Shown piece after piece: positions 42,717 through 53,390 of a stretch of DNA of 59,651 nucleotides. The DNA comes from Nocardioides sp. (GTDB lineage: Bacteria; Actinomycetota; Actinomycetes; Propionibacteriales; Nocardioidaceae). The notes beneath the pieces were generated by a model. The model did not search any database and had not been told where the DNA came from. It was given only the letters and a program-made list of their open reading frames with translations. The stretch spans positions 1-59,651 of the forward strand of contig NZ_JAOPXV010000152.1 in assembly GCF_025964975.1 (NCBI RefSeq), written 5' to 3'. Position 1 is the stretch's first letter; each line of letters opens with the position of its first letter. Made by a program: the position numbers and the translations under genes.

Positions 42717-42743
42717 GTCGAACGACATCCTGCGCCTTCGACA
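42717..42743 (-). promoter_or_regulatory. candidate ECF42-dependent promoter of the DGPF gene
   Basis: On the minus strand TGTCGA (42743-42738), 17-base spacer, CGAC (42720-42717), about 57 bases before the ATG. Recalled ECF42 target promoters have a TGTCGA -35 and a CGA/TC-type -10. This would place the DGPF gene under its neighbouring sigma factor. Confidence 0.45.
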
Positions 42744-42901
42744 TCGCGTGCCGAAGTATTTTCGCCAACGCACCCCCCAGTGCTCGAGGAGGCCATCGCC
42801 GACGCCATCCTCGACGGAGACTGCTAGTCGATCGCATCACGCGTTCTCACCAGCGGCAACCACACAGCCCCGGCCGTGCCGCGTCGCACACACCCGCGTC
42901 C

Positions 42902-42907
42902 TAGGCT
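42902..42907 (+). promoter_or_regulatory. -10 box upstream of pepN
   Basis: TAGGCT, identical to the -10 of two leaderless genes here, but about 56 bases before the likely GTG start at 42964. It would give a leader of about 50 nt, and that gene does have a GAGGA ribosome site. Confidence 0.4.
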
Positions 42908-42963
42908 GCACCGGTCGCTCGTCTCGGACGGCTTCCGCAGCCCCCTGAGTGAGGATCACGCCC

Positions 42964-45390
<2,427 letters not shown>

Positions 45391-45397
45391 TCGGCCT

Positions 45398-45427
45398 TTG
45401 ACCTCAAGTACGTGAAGTTCCTACGGT
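45398..45427 (+). promoter_or_regulatory. MerR-type promoter
   Basis: TTGACC at 45398-45403 and TACGGT at 45422-45427 are separated by 18 bases, longer than the ideal 17 as is typical of MerR-controlled promoters. The -10 is 7 nt from the ATG at 45435, so the mRNA may be leaderless. The spacer (TCAAGTACGTGAAGTTCC) has partial dyad symmetry. Confidence 0.5.
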
Positions 45428-45434
45428 CGTAGAC

Positions 45435-45896
45435 ATGGACGTAGGAACCTCAGAGCGCGAGTACACGATCAAGGAGGCGGCAGCGCTGACCGGCCTGCCG
45501 GCGAGCACGTTGCGCTACTACGAGTCGATCGGCGTGATCGCACCGATCGCCCGTGGGGCGAGCAGCAAGCACCGGGTGTACGACGAGTCCGACCTCGACC
45601 AGCTGATGTGGATCGCCTGTCTGGCCGCGACGGGGATGTCCGTGGGCGACATGCGGCAGTACGTCGCCAACGGGCAGCTCGGTCCAGGGGCCGCCCAGGA
45701 CCAGGTCCAGCTGCTCACGGCGCAGCAGCAGCGGCTTGCCGCCGAGGCCCAGCAGCTCGCGCTCCGTCAGCGCTACGTCCGCATCAAGATCGACTACTGG
45801 CACGCCGTCGACGCGGGAGACGAAGAACGAGCCGAGCTCATCTCGCGTGAGGCGCGGCTCCTCGCCGACAAGCTCAAGCACGCCAAGCACCAGTAG
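45435..45896 (+). CDS. MerR family transcriptional regulator
   Basis: 153 residues. N-terminal winged HTH: YTIKEAAALTGLPASTLRYY then ESIGVIAPIARG and RVYDESDLDQLMWIACLAAT. A coiled-coil dimerisation helix (LLTAQQQRLAAEAQQLALRQ) follows. No Cys effector site, so not a metal or redox sensor of the SoxR kind. It precedes a zinc alcohol dehydrogenase by 87 bases on the same strand, the common layout of aldehyde/quinone-responsive MerR-adh pairs. Confidence 0.92.
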   Translation: MDVGTSEREYTIKEAAALTGLPASTLRYYESIGVIAPIARGASSKHRVYDESDLDQLMWIACLAATGMSVGDMRQYVANGQLGPGAAQDQVQLLTAQQQRLAAEAQQLALRQRYVRIKIDYWHAVDAGDEERAELISREARLLADKLKHAKHQ

Positions 45897-45983
45897 CCGA
45901 GCCGCGGCGCAGCGCACCAACAGTCCGCTGTGCAGTCGCGCCCGGACCACACCTCCATTCTCACCACCAACAGGAGAACCCCT

Positions 45984-47021
45984 ATGAAGGTCAACGCCTA
46001 CGCCGCACCCCAGGCAGGTGCCCCGCTCGCCCCCACCACCATCGAACGCCGAGCCGTCGGAACGAACGACGTCCTGATCGGCATCGAGTACGCCGGCATC
46101 TGCCACTCCGACATCCACACCGTCAACGGCGACTGGGGACCTCAACCGTTCCCGCTCGTTCCCGGTCACGAGATCGTCGGGACTGTCACCGAGGTCGGCA
46201 GCGAGGTCACCACCCACAAGGTCGGCGACCGCGTCGGCGTGGGCTGCATGGTCAACGCGTGCCGCGAGTGTGCCAACTGCCTGCGCGGCGACGAGCAGTA
46301 CTGCCTCAACGGCATGGTCGGCACCTACGCCGCGACCGACCGCGACGGCACGACCACCCAGGGTGGTTACTCCACCGACGTCGTGGTCGACGCCGACTTC
46401 GTCCTCTCGATCCCCGAAGGCCTGGATGCCGCCGCCGCCGCTCCGCTGCTGTGTGCCGGCATCACGACGTACACCCCGCTCAAGCACTGGGACGCCGGAC
46501 CGGGCACGAGGGTCGCAGTCGTCGGTCTCGGCGGCCTGGGTCACATGGCCGTCAAGATCGCCCACGCTCTCGGGGCCCAGGTCACCGTGCTCTCCCAGTC
46601 GCTGAAGAAGCAGGAAGACGGACTACGTCTCGGCGCTGACCACTACTACGCCACGTCCGACCCCGACACCTTCGAGGCACTCGAAAGCAGCTTCGACCTG
46701 ATCATCAACACCGTCAGCGCGGGCATCGACGTGAACGCCTACCTCGGGCTGCTCGCCGTCGACGGCACCTTGGTCAATGTCGGCGCCCCGCCGGAGCCTT
46801 TCCAGGTCGACGCCATGTCCCTGATCGGGGCACGCCGCTCGTTCGCCGGCTCGATGATCGGGGGCATCGCCCTGACGCAGGAGATGCTGGACTTCTGCGC
46901 CGAGCACGCCATCGCGTCCGAGGTCGAGGTCATTACCGCCGATCAGGTCAACGAAGCCTACGAACGCGTCCTGGCCTCTGATGTCCGCTACCGCTTCGTC
47001 ATCGACACCTCGACGATCTGA
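45984..47021 (+). CDS. zinc-dependent alcohol dehydrogenase, YahK/CAD-like
   Basis: 345 residues from ATG 45984 (CAGGAG 8 nt upstream). Catalytic zinc ligands in [12 protein letters not shown] and [10 protein letters not shown]; structural zinc site with four Cys in [19 protein letters not shown]-type Rossmann loop [20 protein letters not shown]. The family reduces aldehydes with NADPH and is often part of stress responses. Regulated presumably by the MerR gene upstream. Confidence 0.93.
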   Translation: MKVNAYAAPQAGAPLAPTTIERRAVGTNDVLIGIEYAGICHSDIHTVNGDWGPQPFPLVPGHEIVGTVTEVGSEVTTHKVGDRVGVGCMVNACRECANCLRGDEQYCLNGMVGTYAATDRDGTTTQGGYSTDVVVDADFVLSIPEGLDAAAAAPLLCAGITTYTPLKHWDAGPGTRVAVVGLGGLGHMAVKIAHALGAQVTVLSQSLKKQEDGLRLGADHYYATSDPDTFEALESSFDLIINTVSAGIDVNAYLGLLAVDGTLVNVGAPPEPFQVDAMSLIGARRSFAGSMIGGIALTQEMLDFCAEHAIASEVEVITADQVNEAYERVLASDVRYRFVIDTSTI

Positions 47022-47178
47022 GCGGGCCAACGCCATCGTCGGCGGCGTCCCCGCCAAGCTCATTCACACGACGGGATTCCACGCCTCCTTGAACTGTGAG
47101 GGTGCTAGCACCATCGGACAACTGACGCAGAGGGCATGGTTCCGAGCAGGGTGGTCTCATCAACCCTAGGAGGAAACA

Positions 47179-47619
47179 ATGACTCACTCGAAGCGATCCC
47201 TCTCGTCCCTGACGGCCGCGACCTTGCTCACCGTTCTGGGCGCGGCTGCACCCGCGCTGGCAAGTCACGGCGACGACGACGGCGGCGGCAGTGGCAGCGG
47301 TGGCGGTGGCGGTGATGGCGATGACCGCGTGATCATCACTGGTCAATGCAACGGTGCCGCCGACTGGAAGCTCAAGGTGAAGACCGACGACGGGCGGCTC
47401 GAGGTAGAGGGCGAGATCGACAGCAACCGGACCGGACAGCGGTGGACCTGGACGATCACCCACAACGGATCTGTGTCCGCACGAGGAGCGGCCCAGACCT
47501 TCGGGCGGAGCGGCTCGTTCAGCATCGAACGCACGATCGTCGACCTGGCCGGCACCGACCGGGTCGGCTTCCGTGCCGTGCACGCCGGACAGGTGTGCCA
47601 GGGCATGATCAACTACTGA
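47179..47619 (+). CDS. secreted small protein with Gly/Asp linker, coupled to a two-component system
   Basis: 146 residues from ATG 47179 (AGGAGG 5 nt upstream). Signal peptide SLTAATLLTVLGAAAPALAS, then an acidic linker SHGDDDGGGSGSGGGGGDGD and a beta-rich domain of about 95 residues containing two Cys (ITGQCNGAADW and GQVCQGMINY) that could bridge its ends. The stop is 2 bases before the GTG of a histidine kinase, so the three genes form one unit. It may be an accessory ligand or an output marker of the sensor; no family recognised. Confidence 0.75.
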   Translation: MTHSKRSLSSLTAATLLTVLGAAAPALASHGDDDGGGSGSGGGGGDGDDRVIITGQCNGAADWKLKVKTDDGRLEVEGEIDSNRTGQRWTWTITHNGSVSARGAAQTFGRSGSFSIERTIVDLAGTDRVGFRAVHAGQVCQGMINY

Positions 47620-47621
47620 TC

Positions 47622-48902
47622 GTGAGCCTGCTCAGGAACCCCGTGGCGCAGTTCTTGGCCGCGGGGTTCGTGACGCTGGTCCTCGTCATCCTGGTGACGA
47701 GCAGGCTCAGTCGTGACGCTGCCGACGACGAGGCCATCAAGGACGCCCAGGCGCTCACCCGGGTCCTGGCGCAATCCGTGGCTGAACCGGCGATCCCGCC
47801 CGGTCTGGTGTCCGGTGACGCTGCCGCCATCGACCAGCTCGACCGCCGGGTGCTCGACAAGTTGTTGGTCGAGGACGTCCTCCGCATCAAGATCTGGGAT
47901 GAGGACGGAACCGTCCTCTACAGCGACCAGACGGAGCTCGTCGCGAGCAGCTATCCGCTGGGGGACGACGAGCTGGAGATCCTGGACGACGGCGGCATCG
48001 ACGCGGAGATCTCGGACGCCGACCGGCCCGAGAACCGCTTCGAGAGCGATCTGGGCGGGGTGCTTGAGGTCTACACCCGGATCGAGTCCCCCGAGGGACA
48101 ACCCCTGCTCTTCGAGGCCTACTACTCGGCCGCCGAGATCGAGGCGCAGCGCGCACAGGTGCTCGACCGGTTCCGTCCCATCACCGTCGGGGCACTGCTG
48201 GCGCTCGTACTCATCACCACTCCGCTGATGCTGCTGCTGACCCGCAGGGTCGCCCGGTCGGGCCAGGAACGTGAGGTGCTGCTGCAGTCCGCCATCCAGG
48301 CCTCTGACGCCGAGCGGGTCCGGATCGCGCGGGACCTGCACGACGGCGTGGTGCAGGACCTGGCCGGCTCGTCGTACGCGCTGTCGACCATCTCATCGCG
48401 GGCCGGCGTGGACGCACCGATGGCTGACGAGCTGGAGGAGGTCAGCCGATCGCTCCGCGCGAGCATGCGTGCGCTGCGGTCGCTGCTGGTGGAGATCTAT
48501 CCCCCTGACCTGCACACCGAGGGCCTCGCTGCGGCGCTCACCGACCTGGTCGCGCCCGTGGTCTCGACCGGCACTCAGGTCGACCTCGACGTCACAGGTG
48601 AGGACGAGGCCTCGGAGACTGCAGTTGCCCTCGTCTGGCGGGTCGCTCAGGAGGCGGTTCGCAACGTCGCTCGCCACGCCCGCGCCGAGCGGATGTCGGT
48701 GACCGTACGCCGCGAGGCCGATCACCTGATTCTTGAAGTGGTCGATGACGGCACCGGGTTCGACCCCGCCGCTGCGCAGTCGGCAGGGCACCTCGGGCTC
48801 CGCGGCCTCAACAGCCTCGTCCGCGACGCCGGCGGGACCCTGGTCGTGACCTCGACACCGGGGTCTGGCGCGACTGTCCGCCTCGAGGTTCCGGCGTCAT
48901 GA
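47622..48902 (+). CDS. sensor histidine kinase, NarL-type (HisKA_3)
   Basis: 426 residues from GTG 47622. Helix 1 (FLAAGFVTLVLVILVTS), extracytoplasmic sensor about residues 30-185 with many Asp/Glu, helix 2 (ITVGALLALVLITTPLMLLL), linker, then HisKA_3 with phospho-acceptor His240 in ERVRIARDLHDGVVQDLAGS and an HATPase domain (VWRVAQEAVRNVARHARAER, VVDDGTGFDP, GHLGLRGLNSLV). It pairs with the overlapping response regulator. The sensor has no named fold that I can see. Confidence 0.92.
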   Translation: MSLLRNPVAQFLAAGFVTLVLVILVTSRLSRDAADDEAIKDAQALTRVLAQSVAEPAIPPGLVSGDAAAIDQLDRRVLDKLLVEDVLRIKIWDEDGTVLYSDQTELVASSYPLGDDELEILDDGGIDAEISDADRPENRFESDLGGVLEVYTRIESPEGQPLLFEAYYSAAEIEAQRAQVLDRFRPITVGALLALVLITTPLMLLLTRRVARSGQEREVLLQSAIQASDAERVRIARDLHDGVVQDLAGSSYALSTISSRAGVDAPMADELEEVSRSLRASMRALRSLLVEIYPPDLHTEGLAAALTDLVAPVVSTGTQVDLDVTGEDEASETAVALVWRVAQEAVRNVARHARAERMSVTVRREADHLILEVVDDGTGFDPAAAQSAGHLGLRGLNSLVRDAGGTLVVTSTPGSGATVRLEVPAS

Positions 48903-49549
48903 CCGACCCGCCCAGCGCCGGTCGGGACGGCCCCGTCACTCGTGTGGTGATCGTCGACGACCACGCGGTGGTGCGCCGTGGCCTGAGCGGACTGATCGAG
49001 AACGCCGACGACCTCACCGTGGTGGGGGTGGCGGCTGATGGTCAAAGCGCCATCGACCTGGTGCGCGAGCACCGTCCGGACGTCGTCCTGATGGATCTGC
49101 AGATGCCTGGTGTCGACGGCGTGGAAGCCACCCGCCGGATCGTGGACGAAGAGCTCGGCGCCGAGGTGCTGGTGCTGACGTCCTTCTCCGACGCCAGCCG
49201 GATCGTCGCTGCCATCGACGCCGGGGCGGTGGGCTACCTGCTCAAGGACGCCGAGCCGCGTGACCTGCTCGACGGCATCCGCGCCGTGGCGCGCGGCGAG
49301 TCACCGCTCGACCCCAAGGCTGCCCGGCTGCTGCTTCGCTCACGCACGGACTCCGACCATGTCGAGCTGTCCCCCCGGGAGAAGCAGGTCCTCCTCCTGG
49401 TCGTCGACGGCCTGCTCAACAAGCAGATCGCCACGCGGCTCGGCATCACCGAACGCACCGTCAAGGCCCATCTCACCTCGGTGTTCCAACGCATCGGTGT
49501 CAACGACCGCACCCAGGCAGCACTCTGGGCTCAACGACACCAACTCTGA
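48899..49549 (+). CDS. response regulator, NarL/LuxR family
   Basis: 216 residues; ATGA overlap with the kinase gene. Receiver: VVIVDDHAVVRRGLSGLIEN, phospho-acceptor Asp66 in VVLMDLQMPGVDG, and GYLLKDAEPRDLL. LuxR HTH: LSPREKQVLLLVVDGLLNKQ and IATRLGITERTVKAHLTSVF. Likely targets include its own three-gene operon. Standard length and intact. Confidence 0.94.
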   Translation: MTDPPSAGRDGPVTRVVIVDDHAVVRRGLSGLIENADDLTVVGVAADGQSAIDLVREHRPDVVLMDLQMPGVDGVEATRRIVDEELGAEVLVLTSFSDASRIVAAIDAGAVGYLLKDAEPRDLLDGIRAVARGESPLDPKAARLLLRSRTDSDHVELSPREKQVLLLVVDGLLNKQIATRLGITERTVKAHLTSVFQRIGVNDRTQAALWAQRHQL

Positions 49550-49638
49550 ACCATTCGGCGCGCACGAGGACGGCTTCGTTCGGGGCTGCCCTCAACGTTC
49601 TCGGGCGGCTCCTCGTCAAGAGGGCGACGGGGAGATGG

Positions 49639-50085
49639 TTGCGACAGGAAAGGGGCCGGGTGGACGACTCGACGAGAGCCTGGGACCTCACCCAGGAGAC
49701 GTTGGCGCGAATGGGCGAGCGATGGGAGCGGACGACGTACGACACACCGGCGGCCTATGCCCGCACGGTGATGGTCCGGCTCAACATCGACCGCATCCGC
49801 CGGCTGCGCCGGGAGCTGCCGCGCTCCACAGCCGGGCCGGAGGTGGCCGCGCCCGTCGAGGATCTGGACGGCATGGCCCCGTGGCTCGTCGAGGCGCTGT
49901 CCAGCCTGTCCCCACGCCAGCGCACGGCGCTGGCCCTTCGGCACGTCGAGGACCTCGACGTGCGGGGGATCGCCGAGCGGATGAGCGGCTCGGAGGGATC
50001 CGTCAAGAGCCACCTGTCCCGAGGCACCGAGCGCCTGCGCGAGCACGCACGCGGCCGCGGACTGCTGACCACACGAGAGGGATGA
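49639..50085 (+). CDS. SigE-family sigma factor, apparently N-terminally truncated
   Basis: 148 residues from TTG 49639; GTG 49660 is an alternative. Visible: end of region 2 (AWDLTQETLARMGERWERTT, AYARTVMVRLNIDRIRRLRR) and all of region 4 (LSSLSPRQRTALALRHVEDL, GIAERMSGSEGSVKSHLSRG). The roughly 25 residues that open region 2 in this family (core-binding helix with F-x-x-F-V and AYLLTGD-type motif) are not found in any upstream frame. The frame stays open upstream to 49550 but with unrelated sequence. Either degraded or divergent. Five bases before the membrane partner gene. Confidence 0.6.
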   Translation: MRQERGRVDDSTRAWDLTQETLARMGERWERTTYDTPAAYARTVMVRLNIDRIRRLRRELPRSTAGPEVAAPVEDLDGMAPWLVEALSSLSPRQRTALALRHVEDLDVRGIAERMSGSEGSVKSHLSRGTERLREHARGRGLLTTREG

Positions 50086-50089
50086 CGCG

Positions 50090-50727
50090 ATGACCGAGGA
50101 ACAGATCAAGGACGGGTACGAGCGGCTCGACTCCGCCCTGCGCCCGCCGCAGGACGCGCTCAACCGGGTCGAGAAGCGCATAGGTGCACGACGTCGGCGC
50201 CGTCGGCTCGGTGCCGCTGCTGGCACCGCGGTCGCCGCAGCCGCGGTCGGTGGCGACGCCGCAGTGTCGATGGGTGGCTCGGACGATGGTCGTGAGGGTG
50301 TCGTGACGGTCAGCTGTGACCCGCCCGCTCCAGCGGGTGGCGGAGCCGGTGGAGGGAACCTGAGCCGGGTCTACCTCTCCAGCCCGATCCTCATCGAGGG
50401 GGAGCAGGTGGTCCAGCCCTTCGTGCTCATCGAGGCCGACGTGAAGAAGCTCCAGCAGCCGCGCACGTTCACGCTGCCCATCGAGAACGCTGACGGTTCC
50501 TCGGAGTCACTTCCCTGACCGTTTTCATCGCCGACACGGAGGGCGCCCCGGACGGCAACGAGGTTGTCAGCGGCTCGGGCAGCACCGGCACGGTGAGTGT
50601 CACCCGGGCCTCGTGCGACCCGACCCCGGTCCTCGAGCTCGAGGTGGACGCCACGTTGGCCAGTGAGGAGATGACCGACGAGGGGCAGGCCAAGGAGTCG
50701 TTGGAGCTCGACGGCTTCGTGCGCTGA
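50090..50727 (+). pseudogene. sigma-factor partner membrane protein with a frameshift
   Basis: Begins MTEEQIKDGYERLDSALRPP with a basic juxtamembrane RRRRRRLGAAAG and one weak membrane segment (AAAGTAVAAAAVGG), then an outside beta-rich part. The frame hits TGA at 50516-50518. Restoring one base around 50510 gives SLTVFIADTEGAPDG and continues through VTRASCDPTPVLELEVDAT to TGA at 50725-50727, with coherent composition, so a single-base deletion is likely. Intact length about 211 residues. The position after a sigma gene suggests an anti-sigma or sensor role, not proven. Confidence 0.65.
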
Positions 50728-51114
50728 CTGCACGTGCGGATCGGTCGGTTCCGGCAAACCTTCGTCGAGCGTGAGCGCAGCGCCGTTGATGCACCAACGC
50801 TGGCCGGTGGGCACGGGACCGTCGGCGAAGACGTGCCCCAGGTGGCCGCCGCAGCGCGCACACCTGGCCTCGCGGCGCGGAAACAGCAGCTTGAAGTCGG
50901 TGCGAACCAGCACAGCATCGCGCGTCGCCGAGTCCGAGACCGCGCACCGGTAGACGCCGTCTGCATCAGCTGGCAGGTGCGCATATTGGCTGCTCCCCGG
51001 GGACTCCGTACCCGACCGGCGGAGCACACGATAGGCCTCTGGTCCCAGGCTCGTCTGCCACTCGGCGTCGGTGCGCACCAGCTGGGGCCGGGGTCGCGAG
51101 CGCCGCTTGAACAT
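50371..51114 (-). pseudogene. MsrB-like protein missing its central motifs, with run-on C-terminus
   Basis: Start ATG 51114 is supported by TAGGCT 6 nt upstream. It reads VLRRSGTESPGSSQYAHLPA, then GVYRCAVS and jumps to DAVLVRTDFKLLFPRREARC, CARCGGHLGHVFADGP and RWCINGAAL. In MsrB the first zinc CxxC and the GTGWPSF motif lie between YRCAV and the following strand; here about 20-25 residues containing both are absent. The second CxxC and the catalytic-region Cys remain. After GAAL the frame continues for about 120 codons antisense to the neighbouring broken gene, so the natural stop also seems lost. Methionine sulfoxide reduction is unlikely. Confidence 0.65.
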
Positions 51115-51126
51115 GGGAACAGCCTA
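51115..51126 (-). promoter_or_regulatory. leaderless-type -10 box for the MsrB-like gene
   Basis: Minus-strand TAGGCT, six bases (GTTCCC), ATG 51114. Confidence 0.55.
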
Positions 51127-51201
51127 GGGACCGAGGCCCGAGTGGCAGGCATTCGGCAGGCCCTCCCGGGGTACGAGCGGTGTACCAGTGAGGAGGGCCG
51201 C

Positions 51202-51618
51202 ATGACCATTGCGTTGAGCCTGGACCAAAGTCGGGTTGGCGCCGCTCTTGCGCGGGCGCGGACGGGGTTGTCCCGACTCGGGCCAGTTGAGGCGCGCGGC
51301 GCGCAGGAGGCTGGCGCCTTGCTCGTGGACACCAGGACTGATTCCCAACGAGAGTGTCAGGGTGACCTGCCAGGTGTCGTGGTCATCGACCGCACCGTGC
51401 TGGAGTGGCGGTTGGACCCCACCAGCGAACACTGCATCCCCGAAGCGCGCGCCAGGCCGTCAGTCATCGTGATCTGTCGACAGGGATACAGCTCGTCGTT
51501 CGCTGCAGCGGACCTTCGTCGGTTGGGCGTGGACGCGACTGACGTGATCGATGGCGTCGAGGGTTGGATACGGGCCGGACTGCCCCTGTTCGACGGGCGG
51601 CCTGACGTTCGTGGGTGA
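51202..51618 (+). CDS. rhodanese-like domain protein
   Basis: 138 residues from ATG 51202, ribosome site AGGAGG 7 nt upstream. Single rhodanese domain: GALLVDTRTDSQRECQG (CH2A-like), VVVIDRTVLEWRLDP and the active-site loop VICRQGYSSS with the catalytic Cys, then GVEGWIRAGLPL. It could transfer sulfur from thiosulfate or a persulfide carrier. Lies next to the MsrB-like remnant; the convergent hydrolase frame overlaps its 3' half. Confidence 0.85.
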   Translation: MTIALSLDQSRVGAALARARTGLSRLGPVEARGAQEAGALLVDTRTDSQRECQGDLPGVVVIDRTVLEWRLDPTSEHCIPEARARPSVIVICRQGYSSSFAAADLRRLGVDATDVIDGVEGWIRAGLPLFDGRPDVRG

Positions 51619-52352
51619 CCGCCGGGGCTGCATTCACGAGGCTGAGCCGCGCTTCTCGCTGAATCGATCTCGAGACAGGAAGCGATGCTCGGCAGCACGA
51701 GGCCGAGACGGTGCAGCATTCCATCGTGGTCGAGCGCGGGCACCACGTCGTACGCGACATGGCGTGCGTTGAGGTCTCGTTGCAGCTCGTGGGGCGACAT
51801 GAGCGAGGCAAGGTTGTCGTCCAGCTCGCCCCACCACGCGCGCACAGGACACGGAAGCTCGGCCAGGGACGCACGAGGCAGGCGCCCCACAGCGTCCCAG
51901 AACGCGACTTCGGCGTCCGGGTCGAAGGCCGCGACCACCTCGGTCCACGTGTCCGGGTCTCGACGTGCCTCTGCGTTGCGAGCGCGCACCCGGTGCCCCA
52001 TCCGGCTGAGGTCGGCGGTGAGCGGAAACCCGCCGCAGGCGACGGCTGTGACCCGTGGGTCGCCTACTGCTAGTTGAGCGGCCATCACCCCGCTCATGGA
52101 GTATCCGAACGCTGCGTAGGACTCGACATCAAGGTGGTTCAGCACCCGCTCGATGTCGCGGGCGAATCCCTCTCCGGCATATGAGCCGGGTCGAGCGCTC
52201 GGGCCGAAGCCTCGCGGTGCCACTGTCACCATCCGGAACCGATCCCGTATCGCCGACAGGTCCACCGCAGTCCAGTCGATGTTGAGGCGTGGTACCACCA
52301 CCACGGGTCCATCACCCGTGGTCGACCACCAGATCCCGTCGAGCTCCGCCAC
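51357..52352 (-). CDS. alpha/beta hydrolase with probable run-on C-terminus
   Basis: 331 codons from GTG 52352; the start is fixed by TACGCT 6 nt upstream. Core to about residue 235: GDGPVVVVPRLNIDWTAVDL, nucleophile Ser in FGYSMSGVMAAQL, Asp in WWGELDDNLASL, His in ALDHDGMLHRLGL. That completes a normal hydrolase fold near 51660. The remaining about 95 codons (Arg/Ser/Pro-rich) are the antisense of the rhodanese gene and probably not original protein; the ancestral stop seems to be lost. Substrate unknown. Confidence 0.7.
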   Translation of the reverse strand: MAELDGIWWSTTGDGPVVVVPRLNIDWTAVDLSAIRDRFRMVTVAPRGFGPSARPGSYAGEGFARDIERVLNHLDVESYAAFGYSMSGVMAAQLAVGDPRVTAVACGGFPLTADLSRMGHRVRARNAEARRDPDTWTEVVAAFDPDAEVAFWDAVGRLPRASLAELPCPVRAWWGELDDNLASLMSPHELQRDLNARHVAYDVVPALDHDGMLHRLGLVLPSIASCLEIDSARSAAQPRECSPGGHPRTSGRPSNRGSPARIQPSTPSITSVASTPNRRRSAAANDELYPCRQITMTDGLARASGMQCSLVGSNRHSSTVRSMTTTPGRSP

Positions 52353-52364
52353 CAGGGCAGCGTA
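52353..52364 (-). promoter_or_regulatory. leaderless-type -10 box for the alpha/beta hydrolase
   Basis: Minus-strand TACGCT, six bases (GCCCTG), GTG 52352. Confidence 0.5.
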
Positions 52365-52421
52365 GGCACAGCGGCCCGGCAAGGGGGTGCGGCGCCCGCG
52401 ATCCGCGGAACCGCACCGGAG

Positions 52422-52433
52422 TAGGTTGCGACC
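52422..52433 (+). promoter_or_regulatory. leaderless-type -10 box for the iminopeptidase gene
   Basis: TAGGTT at 52422-52427, six bases (GCGACC), ATG 52434. Confidence 0.6.
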
Positions 52434-53390
52434 ATGGACTCTTCACCGGCCTCGTACTTCGACACGTCATCGTGGGACCCGCGCGACGCCATCTCCGGCG
52501 GCTCACGCCTGGTGCCCATCAGCACGCCGGTCGGCGAGTTCCGCGTGTGGACCAAGCGGGTCGGCACGAACCCGGACCTGAAGGTGCTGTTGCTCCACGG
52601 CGGCCCGGGGGCAAGTGGCGAGCAGTACGAGTCCTTCGACGCGTGGTTCCCCGCGGCCGGTATCGAGTACTACTACTACGACCAGCTCGGGTCCTTCCGC
52701 AGCGACCAGCCCGACGCCCCGCAGTTGTGGGACCTCGACCGGTTCGTCGACGAGGTGGAGCAGGTCCGACAGGCGCTTGAGCTGGACAGCAGCAACCTGG
52801 TGCTTCTTGGGCAGTCGTGGGGCGGACTGTTGGCGATGGAGTACGCCGTGCGCCACCCGGACAAGCTGAAGGGCCTGGTGATCTCGAACATGATGTCGAG
52901 CTCGCCGCTCTACAACCAGTACGCCACCGACGTCCTGATGCCGGCGATGGACCAGGACGTGCTGGCCGAGATCAAGCGGTTCGAGGCCGAAGGCACCACC
53001 CACGACCCGCGCTACGAGCAGCTGCTGACGGAGCACCACTACGCACTGCACGTCTGCCGACTGCCAGTGGGGGAGTGGCCCGACCCGGTCAACCGGTGCT
53101 TCGCGCACATCAACCCCGCGATCTACGTGCCGATGCAAGGCCCCAGCGAGCTCGGGATGAGCGGCACCCTGGAGACCTGGGACCGCTCCGGCGACCTGGC
53201 GGACATCGACGTGCCGACGCTGGTCATCGGCGCCGCCCACGACACCATGGATCCCGAGCACATGCGATGGATGTCGGAGCAGCTCCCGCAGGGGCGCTAC
53301 CTGCACTGCCCGGACGGCAGCCACCTCGCGCAGTTCGACGACCCTCAGCACTACTTCCCGGGGTTGATCCAGTTCCTTCAGTCACTCTGA
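52434..53390 (+). CDS. pip: proline iminopeptidase-family hydrolase
   Basis: 318 residues. Oxyanion HGGPGAS motif, nucleophile Ser in LVLLGQSWGGLLAMEYA, Asp in VIGAAHDTMDPEHM and His in CPDGSHLAQFDDP complete the triad; FRVWTKRVG and EYYYYDQLGS are typical of the PIP branch. It cleaves N-terminal proline or similar residues from small peptides in the cytoplasm. Divergent from the alpha/beta hydrolase with 81 bases between starts; both promoters appear leaderless. Confidence 0.88.
   Translation: MDSSPASYFDTSSWDPRDAISGGSRLVPISTPVGEFRVWTKRVGTNPDLKVLLLHGGPGASGEQYESFDAWFPAAGIEYYYYDQLGSFRSDQPDAPQLWDLDRFVDEVEQVRQALELDSSNLVLLGQSWGGLLAMEYAVRHPDKLKGLVISNMMSSSPLYNQYATDVLMPAMDQDVLAEIKRFEAEGTTHDPRYEQLLTEHHYALHVCRLPVGEWPDPVNRCFAHINPAIYVPMQGPSELGMSGTLETWDRSGDLADIDVPTLVIGAAHDTMDPEHMRWMSEQLPQGRYLHCPDGSHLAQFDDPQHYFPGLIQFLQSL

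Noticed and set aside
47281..47325. GGCGGTGGC-type repeat as a CRISPR or regulatory repeat
   Set aside because: It encodes the Gly/Asp linker of a secreted protein; the repeats are codon repeats, with no spacers.
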